Origin: Paraspadella gotoi
Lineage: Eukaryota > Chaetognatha
Assembly: GCA_051294375.1 (NCBI GenBank)
Contig: CM119268.1
Span: 2,067,486 to 2,131,485, forward strand
Direction: 5' to 3'
DNA length: 64,000 nucleotides
Made by a program: the position numbers and the translations under genes. The notes under the pieces were generated by a model. It saw only the letters and a list, made by a program, of their open reading frames with translations. It was not told the origin of the DNA and did not search any database. Position 1 is the first letter of the stretch. The number at the start of each line of letters is the position of its first letter. This document shows, one piece after another, positions 11,502 through 23,102 of this stretch.

Positions 11502-12427
11502 GCTTGTGGGATAGATAGACTGATCCAGTAATTTTTGTTATTCAAAAGCGAAATATGACAGAAGGGTTTTATTTTCATGCCAAGTTTTCGTATTTTTACT
11601 GAGAGCTACGATTTGTTTTAGTGGGCTGTATAACATCATTATTGTATGTTGTCTCCATGTATCATCCTTAAAAGTTTAAGCAATTATTAATCCTGTCAAT
11701 TATTTCTTTCAGTAACTGTAAGGATGTAAAGTTTTTGTTTGGTGTCAAGTGGCAGATTAATTGTTCAGCCTCTTCGCGGACTATTTATGTCAGGATTAAT
11801 TATTGTGCGATAATTGTAAATAATTGTTCATTAAGCCTTTATTCGAGGCTAGCGTTACGATTAGAAATTTGACATGAACCCCGTAAAGTTCTTGGTCAAA
11901 TTTTTGTAATCGTTTTCGCTTAGAATGAACCTTCCCACTACAATCCACATTTATGTTGTCGTCGTCTTCATGAAGTTTGTATTACACTCGAGGAATCGAG
12001 GTGGTCGGGAGCTCGGGGAATCCGGCCTCTTGGCTTTCCTTTTTCCAAAGGTCTTCCCCAATTTTCTTTTTGAGCAATCAACTTATTTCTGCATTTTTTT
12101 TCGCACGTTCTCATTACTGATAACAATAATGATAAGATTCAAAGTTTTCTGCCTGACCATGTTCATATTAATTCGTTTTATATTTACTACGGCGTAGTTT
12201 TTTTAAAACGGAATCTCATTCCGGATTGCATACGTTTCACGGAAATTTTTTTTTCCACACGTCAAACGCACAATTTTTTATAGGAATTTAATTATATTTT
12301 TAAAACTATGAAAATGAACTACCAAGAAAAGGTGTTATCGAAATAGAATTGTCCGTGCCATCCTCGACCCCTGGAGATTTTCAGCTTTATCCTTGAGACT
12401 CAATCTCCACCAAGGAAAATATTGAAA
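11502..12427. other. Spacer between the PLPP6-like gene and DCAF7
   Basis: AT-rich, with no supported exon; the short open frames here lack splice context or conservation. The first part is presumably 3' UTR. Confidence 0.4.
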
Positions 12428-14279
12428 ATGAGTAAGTCGTTTAAAATGAGAAGTTATTACAACTTTTTTAAAAAATATTCATCGCTAGTTTTTTTATTCT
12501 TTGCCCAGGCGGACCGCCCTCAGGATCAGGAACGAGCTCGGGTATGACTTAATGTTTATACAATATATAAGTTTTATTATTTATTTTATTTCTACCGACC
12601 AGGGAGCAAACGGAAAGAGATTTACAAATACGACGCGCCATGGACGGTGTACGCCATGAACTGGTCCATGCGTCCGGACAAACGATTCCGACTCGCCGTC
12701 GGCTCTTTTGTCGAGGAATACAACAACAAAGTGCAGATCGTTCAGGTCAGTAGTTGAGATTCATTCGTCTATAAAGTATAAAAACATCTTTCGTATCATT
12801 CAAACTCGCGTTACTCAATTGTTTTCTTTTCCCAGTTGGACGAAGACTCCGGAGACTTCTCATCCCGCGCCACCTTTGAACACCCCTACCCGACCACCAA
12901 GATCATGTGGATCCCCGACACCAAGGGGATGTACCCCGACCTCCTGGCCACCAGCGGAGATTACCTCAGAGTCTGGAAGGTCGGGGAGACGGAGAACCGA
13001 CAAGCGGAAGCAAGGTGAGACTAGGTCGACGTTTTTACCTCGAGTATTTTTTTATTTACCGACAAGTGACTACTCTCTCTCAGGTTGGAATGCCTCCTCA
13101 ACAACAACAAAAATTCCGACTTTTGCGCGCCGCTGACTTCCTTCGACTGGAACGAGGTGGACCCCAACATCTTGGGAACTTCCTCCATCGATACGACGTG
13201 CACCATTTGGGGTCTGGAGACGGGGCAGGTCCTCGGTCGAGCCAACATTGTATCCGGTGAGTTCGTATTCGTTTTCGTTATTTCCTTTATTTCATTTGAT
13301 TCATTTGATGTAATAGATGTAATAGACCCGGACCAATTTGACCTTCCGGTCTCCTCGCTCCTGTTGCTTTGTACGGTCAGTCTAAAGTCATTGCCAAAGC
13401 GAGGTCAAAGTGACCGTGGGGACTGACTGGCGCGGAAGAATGAGGAGAGAGGAAGGGTTTAGAGAGTAAGTCGTAAGTCGCCTCAATTCATTAATTTCTC
13501 TTATGTTTCTCAAAGGCCACGTAAAAACTCAACTCATCGCCCATGACAAGGAGGTTTACGACATCGCCTTCAGTCGGGCAGGAGGCGGTAAGTTAATTAA
13601 GATATTCAAACTAACAAACTAACAAATGATTTCAAGCTCTCTCGATCCGTCTTGCTTCTTAGGACGAGATATGTTCGCCTCCGTCGGCGCCGATGGATCC
13701 GTCCGCATGTTCGATCTTCGCCACCTCGAACACTCTACCATCATCTACGAAGACATGCAGCGTCAACCGTTGTTGCGACTCTGTTGGAACAAGCAAGACC
13801 CTAACTACCTGGCCACCATGGCCATGGACGCCGTCGAGGTTTGTTTCTCTCATCTCTGTCAAACCCGCGAATCCGTTGGTATTCATTTTCCTCGATTCCC
13901 GCAATTTCAAAGGTGATCATCCTCGACGTTCGAGTTCCCTGCACTCCCGTCGCGCGACTCTCCAACCACCGCGCATGCGTGAACGGCATCGCCTGGGCTC
14001 CTCACTCCTCTTGCCACATTTCAACGGCCGGCGACGACCACCAAGCGTTGATATGGGACATTCAGGTCAGCTGGAGCGGATCAATGTTTGACCGGACTTA
14101 AAAGAAGAGATTTATAGTTTATTTTCTTAAATCTCGATCAGCAAATGCCTCGCGCCATCGACGACCCTATCTTGGCCTACACGGCGGACGGGGAGATCAA
14201 CCAGATCCAGTGGGCGTCGACTCAGCCGGACTGGATCGCCATCTGTTACAACAAATCCCTCGAGATCCTTCGCGTTTGA
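12428..14279 (+). CDS. DCAF7: DDB1- and CUL4-associated factor 7 (WDR68)
   Basis: Nine exons, 12428-12431, 12509-12541, 12603-12745, 12836-13014, 13084-13256, 13516-13587, 13663-13838, 13913-14065 and 14142-14279, encode 356 residues. The match to vertebrate DCAF7 is near-identical over long blocks ([146 protein letters not shown], stop after SLEILRV). It is a WD40 propeller that scaffolds DYRK1A/HIPK kinases and can act as a CRL4 receptor. The start codon sits on a 4-base coding exon split after ATG-A; the next exon adds a Gly/Ser-rich stretch. There is a short extra segment (NRQAEA) after VGETE. Among the most conserved genes here. Confidence 0.97.
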
Positions 14280-14283
14280 GAAA

Positions 14284-14338
<55 letters not shown>

Positions 14339-14915
14339 CACGTCGATTTCTTTCCCATCGATGATATTCAATGTTCAATTGATCTATACAACGTTCATTT
14401 TGAATCTTCATTTGTGCATCTACTTTATTTTGATTCCATATTCCTCCGTCCCCTACATCGTTGACTCACTCGAGTCCGCCGCAATTACCCTCTTATTTTT
14501 TCGGTTTTGCCAAACTTTTAAAAGTTTTCATAATTCTAGGCTATTAAGTTATTGGTTTTGTGAAATTAGTTTTGTAGTTTTAGTAGAAACTTTAGGGATT
14601 TTTTTTTGTGTTTTTCGCGTTTCGGATGCTTTGTTTACGTAATGTTCATGGGTTCCTTCTCTTTTTATCCTCCCTTTTGCCCCTACTTCCCCTCCTATCG
14701 AAAAAAAAAAATTATTTGTTCATTTTTAGTTTCATAATATCGTCATCGTTCTGTTATTAACTCGAACCAATATGTACGTATCATTTAGTCCATCATCATC
14801 ATCAAATGTTTCCGCATAATCATCTCTTCATTATCTCCCATAACATCGCCGCCCAAAAGCTTCCTTTCTTTATTCAGTTCTTTGTTTATTGTGGCTTAAA
14901 CAATAAACAATAAAC
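14280..14915. repeat. DCAF7 3' flank with (CT)n tract
   Basis: A pure CT tract occupies about 14286-14336, a few bases after the DCAF7 stop. The remainder is AT-rich, and AATAAA-like motifs sit at 14901-14913 just before the MAD2L1 start. No exon seen. Confidence 0.6.
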
Positions 14916-15037
14916 ATGTCCACGGCGCAAAGCAACGCCATAACTCTTAAAGGGTCGACGGACATTGTCGCCGAATTTTTCTACTATGGAATTAACAGCA
15001 TATTGTACCAGGTGAAACTTTAGAATTGTCAGTTTCT

Positions 15038-15100
<63 letters not shown>

Positions 15101-15909
15101 CCTCCCTCTCCCTCCCCTCCCTACGAACGCAATCAAATTAATTACTCTCTCTTTCAGCGCGGCATATATCCAGCGGAGACATTTAGTCGCCAAGAAAAGT
15201 ACGGCCTGACTCTGTTAGTGTCGACCGATGAACAACTCAAAGTTTACCTCGACGCCGTCACCGTTCAGCTCAAGGACTGGCTGCTCAAAAAGACCGTCCA
15301 ACGGCTCGTCGTCGTCGTCAAGGTCTGCCTTTGATTTTTGGGGAAAGGAGGGAGAAGGAGGTGGAGGAGAAAGAGAAAGAAACATCTCTAATCTTTTGTC
15401 GATTCCCTCTCCAGTGCCTCGAGAGCAACGAGACTCTGGAGCGATGGCAGTTCGACGTCCACGTGGACAAGTCGATCACGACCGACTCCAAACCGAAGGA
15501 GAAGTCGCTCAAGGAAATCCGGAAGGACATCGGCGCCGTCATCCGGCAGATCACCGCGTCTGTCACATTCCTTCCCTTGTTGGATGTGAGCGGGGATCAA
15601 AAATAAAGATAGAAGTGGAACGGGAGGAAATTGACGAAATGAATTGAACAATATTAAATGTTAAAGCAATAAATGCTTGTAATGAACTCTCTTATTATTA
15701 TTATTAAACGCTCCTCTTTATCCTTCTCCCTCCAGACCCCTTGCTCTTTCGATCTTCTCGTCTACACCGACAAGGACCTGGAGGTTCCTGAGACTTGGGA
15801 TCTTTCGGACCCGCACTTTGTCCGAAACGCGTTGGAAGTGAAACTCAAGTCCTTTTCCACTTCTGTTCATCGCGTCGACGCCGCCGTTTCTTACAAAGAC
15901 ATCGACTGA
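14916..15909 (+). CDS. MAD2L1: Mitotic spindle checkpoint protein MAD2
   Basis: Four exons, 14916-15011, 15158-15322, 15415-15585 and 15736-15909, encode 201 residues (human MAD2L1 is 205). The whole length is one HORMA domain. Diagnostic blocks are ITLKGSTDIVAEFFYYGINS, ILYQRGIYPAETF, KYGLTLLVSTDEQLKVYL, ERWQFDVHVDK, IRQITASVTFLPLLD and CSFDLLVYTDKDLEVPE. MAD2 changes between open and closed forms and locks around a CDC20 or MAD1 peptide with its C-terminal safety belt, inhibiting APC/C until kinetochores attach. The C-terminus ends AAVSYKDID, where the vertebrate protein has a similar SMVAYK-type end. AATAAA at 15935-15940 is a good polyadenylation signal. Intron 1 is dominated by a (CT)n tract at its 3' half. 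Confidence 0.96.
15042..15120. repeat. (CT)n tract in MAD2L1 intron 1
   Basis: Pure CT followed by CCCT variants, ending about 40 bases before the exon 2 acceptor. Confidence 0.85.
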
Positions 15910-16372
15910 CCGACCTAAATCGTCGACGGCCTTAAATAAATTACCGAATCCATTTCATAAAATATTTCCGCCTGTAACGGCTTCCCCATCGCTCCGTACT
16001 CACTTTTTTTCGTTATGTTCTTTCTTAAACATTGTTGAAAAAGCTATGTTATACCTTTTTTTTTTACAATTAGCTCGTTGTTTTTACAGAAAAGATGAAA
16101 GGTCGTAGCTTAGGAATCGGCGACGGGTCTTGCGATAGAAGGACTTGACAACCTCCAGCCAAAGTTCGACTGAAGCAGAGAGAGAGAGAGACAGAGACAC
16201 GAATATAAAGGAATGAATCCGGCCGAACGTCGTTTGGTCGACGCTTTTTCGGTTTCGAGGACAGCGGAGATTAGGACGGGAGCAGCCAGGGTTAAAAAAA
16301 AGTGACAGTGTCTGGACGGACGGACGGACGCAGCATGCGATTCGATGGGAAGGTTGCTTTGACGGATCCATC
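15910..16372. other. Spacer between MAD2L1 and the carrier gene
   Basis: Holds the MAD2L1 polyadenylation signal (15935-15940), a short (GA)n tract near 16178-16193, and a (GGAC)n-like stretch near 16315-16328 upstream of the carrier start. No exon seen. Confidence 0.5.
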
Positions 16373-18095
<1,723 letters not shown>

Positions 18096-18651
18096 CACGG
18101 TGTTACAGCCTGACCCGAATCTCAGGGACTGCTTATATTGAACGGTCCTGTCACTAGCTCATAACAATTATTGCTGTCTCTTCACCTACTTTTTTTTTAA
18201 AATTTGACTGATCCCCTTTTTTTTTTGACGAAAATAATTTTCCTCAACAATGTTATTTTTGTGAAATTTTTTCTCGATTAGGAACCAGCAGGATTCCATA
18301 AAGCGACCCGCCTGACTAAATGTTATCGCGCTTGTCAAGTTTCCACTTGCGTCATTCCCTGGCTTTACTTCATTCGCCGCATCGAATTTCAAGAGATCTC
18401 TTTTCATTTTTATCATTTTCTTATAGAATGTATTAATTCTAATGTCGAAGCGCTTATCACTTGTGATTTCTAACCGAGTTTATTTTCAACTCATTTATTA
18501 ATTCTCTTGGACTGAGAGGAATTTTTTAAACCAAATTGAAAAAAAAATACTAATGAAGCAATTTAACAGCAAGTTTTCCAACATTAATAAATCACCAAAA
18601 ATCTTTACAATATTAGAAATAATTGATCGCTATTGTCGCCTTGAATTTATG

Positions 18652-18951
18652 TCACACTCTAGTCCACACATCGGCATTGTCAAAGAATAAAGAACTACAT
18701 AGTACGAGTATAGATTGTAATTGATTATCCGCATACCGCAGTCGATTTTTAGCAGCGAGCGACTCTTGAGTTAGATCTTTCTCCTGTGACAAATAAGACA
18801 AAGGTAAGAATAAGAAAATCTCTTCGACAGGGGCGGAGGGGCGGCCCAAAACAAAAGCTCCATTTCCCAATGTCACCTCCTGAAATCTTCCCCGCGTCTC
18901 CAATGGTGACGTGGAAACGGCGTTAATGGAATCATCTCGCGGCTCCGTTGA
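18652..18951 (-). CDS. Possible coding exon(s) of an unidentified - strand gene
   Basis: On the - strand, a frame from an acceptor-like TTTTCAG (about 18952) to a stop at 18652 reads about 100 residues, including TLGNGAFVLGRPSAPVEE and EKDLTQESLAAKNRLRYADN. The two parts may be one exon or two joined around TTGTCACAG (about 18789). Composition looks coding and differs from the AT-rich surroundings. A further - strand frame near 19620-19685 (LLPPGQKKLTFISAF) could be an upstream exon, across the minisatellite. I do not recognise the family, and no start codon is assigned. This may be a decayed gene. Confidence 0.3.
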   Translation of the reverse strand, partial: STEPRDDSINAVSTSPLETRGRFQEVTLGNGAFVLGRPSAPVEEIFLFLPLSYLSQEKDLTQESLAAKNRLRYADNQLQSILVLCSSLFFDNADVWTRV

Positions 18952-18982
18952 CTGAAAATTGTTTAAGGAGGTGCTCCATTAG

Positions 18983-19309
18983 GTTTAATAAAATAGTATT
19001 CAATAGATTCATTGAGGTTTAATAAAATAGCATTCAATAGATTCATTGAGGTTTAATAAAATAGCATTCAATAGATTCATTGAGGTTTAATAAAATAGTA
19101 TTCAATAGATTCATTGAGGTTTAATAAAATAGTATTCAATAGATTCATTGAGGTTTAATAGAATAGTATTCAATAGATTCATTGAGGTTTAATAAAATAG
19201 CATTCAATAGATTCATTGAGGTTTAATAAAATAGTATTCAATAGATTCATTGAGGTTTAATAAAATAGTATTCAATAGATTCATTGAGGTTTAATAAAAT
19301 AGTATTCAA
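18983..19309. repeat. 34-bp minisatellite, 9.6 copies
   Basis: Unit begins GTTTAATAAAATAGTATTCA and continues ATAGATTCATTGAG. Copies start every 34 bp from 18983 to 19289; the last is truncated after 21 bp. Copies differ mainly at one T/C position (AGTATT versus AGCATT) and one A/G position, so the array is young. It is intergenic, or within the tentative - strand gene. Confidence 0.97.
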
Positions 19310-19757
19310 GTTAGGCAAAAGTCGGAAATATCTTCATTAGTTAAGTTTCGTGCTCATTCAAAACAATTTGTTAGTAGCTTTTAATACAAAGATCGAAAAA
19401 AAAATGAACACAAATACAAGTGGGATATAAAAAAGTTATTGAAAATATTTTGTTTTAAATATAATTTTTATTTTTAAAATGAATATGCTAAATACTAACA
19501 GCAAATAAAGTATTGTTGAGATCTACAAAGGTTGTATTATAGATAAATATAAAAAATATTATTATAATACAATAATTGTTTTCTAATAAGTGTCATTAAA
19601 AATAAGAACGATCGAACGATCAAACGCGGAGATGAAAGTCAATTTCTTTTGACCAGGAGGCAAAAGAGCATCTGAGTCGTCAGGACTTTACTTGATCTTT
19701 ATTGACAAGCGTCCTTGCATTTACCTTCCAACTGAGTTTTTAGTCACCCTCGAACGA

Positions 19758-19793
<36 letters not shown>

Positions 19794-20041
19794 TTTCCAT
19801 TCAGAAAAAGCGAAATTTTTAGATATATTACCCTTTTCCCCTCAATTTTTATATTTACGCGATCAAATATTGGGTGAAAGTTCGGGCGTCTTATTTTCCC
19901 GCACGATATTTTTTGTCATAAGCGTAACTCAACTTTTCCGTCATCAGCTTACAGACATTGTTCCGCTCTCTAGTTTTTTTTTCTTCCGTAAATGGGAATT
20001 GATTGACGATCGATATTATCACTGAAAATCATTTCGGAATT
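19310..20041. other. Spacer upstream of UBE2Z
   Basis: AT-rich. A (GA)n tract lies at about 19757-19788. No confident exon on either strand, apart from the tentative frame noted for the 18652-18951 entry. Confidence 0.4.
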
Positions 20042-21943
20042 ATGTCGACCAACCCTCCACCTTCACCACACCAGTTCGTCTCCGTCAATTTGCCCTCGGA
20101 ATCCGGCGCTTCCGCCCAAAATCCCTCCGGATCCGCGACCTCGACCAGTCAGTCTGCAAATTTAATCCGCCCAGGTGAAGGAAACGTCTTTGGAATTTGA
20201 CGATTCGGTAATAAATAGTTGCCTCCTTACCTATCAGCACTTCCCCAAAAAAGACAAAGAAAAGATCTCCCCTACGCCAGTCCGGATATATGGATGCAAA
20301 GGATAAAGCGGGATCTATCGGGTAAATTATTTCAAGCTTGGCAAGCTAATAGTTAATAATCATTATATTTTTCATTTTGTCTTCCAGAATTCTTCAGCGA
20401 TCCTCCGGATGGAATTTTTGTATTGACTCGTGACGCGGACATTACAAAAATCGACGCCGTCATCGTGGGTCCCTCCGAAACGCCCTACCAGGGCGGCTTC
20501 TTCCATTTTTTTCTCGAGTTCCCCAGGGATTACCCGTGGAACCCGCCCTTAGTTCGATTAATGACCACCGGAAACGGGAAGGTCGGTCTTTTATGATCAA
20601 ATGTGTTATTTTTGGAGGAAAAAAAATTATTAATATAATTACATTAATTTTCGAAGGTGCGGTTCAACCCCAATTTTTATAATTCTGGCAAAGTCTGCCT
20701 GTCGATTCTCGGGACTTGGGAAGGTCCGCGGTGGACACCCTCTCTGACAATATCGAGTCTGCTTTGCACTATTCGATCAATAATGACGAATAAGCCCCAC
20801 ACTAATGAACCCGGCTATGAGACAGTTCCAGGTATTTGTGTTGATTACATGCATCGTCTGCATCGTGGGACGACAAAACTCTCAGTAATTCTAAATTGAC
20901 TTTCTTTTCGTCGCCGGGTTAAAAAAGAAACGGATATGAGAGTGAGGGATTACGACAAGATCATCACGCACGAGACGCTCAGAGTCGCGGTTTGCGACAT
21001 GTTGGACGGCATAGCACCCTGCCCCTCACAACTTGTCAAGGATGTCCTCGAAAAGGAATTCTTGAAACATTTCGAGTATTATGCCAATGCAGGTAAGGGA
21101 GGTAAAAATTTTTTTTTTTCTTAATGTGGACGAACATATAGAACAAGCAACCTCGGTCAAACCTTAACAACCTGACCTCGCTCTGTTTCCCCCACACGGT
21201 TCTTTTTNNNNNNNNNNTAAAAAGAACCGTGCCCAGTTTGTGGTCAAAACGTTGACCTTTGTAAATACCATTGTAATAGACTTAGCGTCTGAGCATTTTG
21301 ACTGTTATTGTTTATAACCTTGTTGAAGAATAATTTATTCTATATGTTCGTCCACAGGGGGGGGATTTTATGAATCATATCAAAATTTTACTTTCGCCGA
21401 CCGGATTTTGAACAACCATCTCTCATTAAAATCAATGTCTCTCATCAGCCGAGAAGTTGAAATCAATGGACAAGACGAACATGCTAGATTTTCTCGGCGG
21501 CTGCTCGGGATCATACGACTTCACCGAAATCTTGTGTCGACTAAAACGAATTGAACGGCGATTGCTCTCGTCCACCGCCAGTGGAGACACCAACCCCGAT
21601 GCGCAGGTCATCGGCGCCTCAACTAACGAATACAGGTGGGAGCTACGTTTCCCTTTTTAGATATATATATTATATATATATATATAATCGAAATCCGTTG
21701 ATCTCCCCACCGTCACCCATTCATCTCTCCTTAAGCTCGGTTCATCAAAAGCTCGCCAATAAAGCAGGTGTCGCTTGGAACAGTAAAGATGAGGAGGAGA
21801 CGGAAGATACTCGAGACGATGTCGACGAAGAGTTGAATCTGACTATCCTCTCCGACGACGAACCTTATGAGAGTTACGAAGAGGAAGAAGACGATGACGA
21901 AGAAGAAGAAAAGCCGAAGAAAGATGGAAAGAAGGAGACATAG
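20042..21943 (+). CDS. UBE2Z: Ubiquitin-conjugating enzyme E2 Z
   Basis: Seven exons, 20042-20174, 20238-20321, 20388-20581, 20657-20831, 20928-21092, 21449-21635 and 21736-21943, encode 381 residues. After a Pro/Ser-rich N-terminus comes the UBC fold: [72 protein letters not shown] (catalytic Cys in KVCLS; the usual HPN is FNPN, as in UBE2Z), NEPGYE, then [12 protein letters not shown]. The long C-terminal extension after the core is also UBE2Z-like (KLKSMD, FDYQSL-like SYDFTE, then LKRIERRLL). It ends in a very acidic tail and a short basic end. UBE2Z accepts ubiquitin or FAT10 from UBA6, not UBA1. Intron 5 contains a MITE-like element and the assembly gap. Confidence 0.95.
21125..21356. 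mobile_element. MITE-like element with terminal inverted repeats in UBE2Z intron 5
   Basis: TGTGGACGAACATATAGAA at 21125-21143 is the exact reverse complement of the end at 21338-21356. The interior has a second inverted repeat (CACGGTTCTTTTT before the gap, AAAAAGAACCGTG after it). No coding capacity. No clear target-site duplication: the left flank is T-rich and the right flank is a G run. Confidence 0.75.
21208..21217. other. Assembly gap (10 N)
   Basis: Ten N bases between two arms of a perfect 13-base inverted repeat; the true loop length is unknown. Confidence 0.99.
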
Positions 21944-23102
21944 GGCGCTGAGTCCAACGCTTCGACTACCTGACAAAAGATTATCTCGTCTACTTTTTAC
22001 AATATTTTATCCGTTTTATCTTTTCCGTAATTCCCAAATCGTGGAGATGTTTATATTGCGTAGCATATTTGTGATGCGAGTAAAAATAGTATTAAATAGT
22101 ATTAAATTCAGAAGATCTCGGAATCGTTGGGATCTTAGTCATTTGTCAACTCGCCTTTTATTGCGTCTGTCGCTTTTAATTGTGTCAAAAGAAGACTGCG
22201 CCCTCGGTGGCGTGATCACTGATCACCCTTTGCTCTAAATTCCCTTCTAATTTGAAGTAAACTATTTTTTAACTGAAATGTTCCTTATCCGATTTTTACT
22301 TGGTTTCGTATGTCTTTGTATTATTAGATTTTAAAATAATGAAAACTTCGTCCATTGTCTGCAACCAAGAACCAAGCAGCTGAAAAAAAAAAACTTGCGA
22401 ACAACAGCTAACAATCAATCATTATTGATCTAGGACAGCTAAATCCAGTCAGGCAGACAATCTAACAGACTCATATTGAAATATGCTCAGGAGCTCGTCC
22501 AGTTAAAAAGTAGTTTAGTGGTTATACCAGCGGTAAAAACCTGTAATCCTTTGGAACGTCAAACATAAACTAAAGAAAATTTGTGGAAAACAGAAAACCT
22601 TTTGATTGTTGATCGACTGCTCAAGTTATTTCTGGAGACAGTTAAGGTGATATGTCAAAATATTTTACCCAATAAAGAATTATGCCAAATAGTTCATATT
22701 TCCATGTTTTATAATCAATAAGGCTTCCTTTCCTGGCAGCTCAAAATTTAGTTTCGTACTTAGCTTAACAAATCTTCTTATAATTTAAAAATAAAATCTA
22801 TTTCGGTTTTCTTTTTTCTTCATAAACTATTCAACCTTGGTTTGGTTTTGCCGCTCTGTCGCCGAGGATAATTCCAGTTGGTGGCTCTTTCCTCGTGATC
22901 TGGCGGCTCTTCCGGAATCTGTCATTGAGGGTTTCTCGATCATAGTTTTTAAATTTTCTGGTTGAGATTATCTATAAATGAATCTAATGCACCTGAAATT
23001 CGTCTTTAACTTCGCGAGTCGGTTCTTGATCCAAACTCCCGTGTGGAGAGTTTTGCTTAAAAGTAAAAGGTCAAATATTTGTTCAATGGACTCCTGTCAT
23101 CT
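21944..23102. other. Spacer between convergent UBE2Z and the secreted-protein gene
   Basis: AT-rich. On the - strand around 22860-22975 a short open frame (YDRETLNDRFRKSRQ, then GIILGDRAAKPNQG before a stop), and around 22995-23055 another (SPHGSLDQEPTREVKDEF), look mildly coding. They could be alternative 3' exons of the - strand gene, but I could not join them in phase. Nothing else is supported. Confidence 0.3.

Noticed and set aside
18983-19309. Could be a CRISPR-like array
   Set aside because: Units are directly adjacent with no unique spacers, and the genome is eukaryotic; it is a minisatellite.
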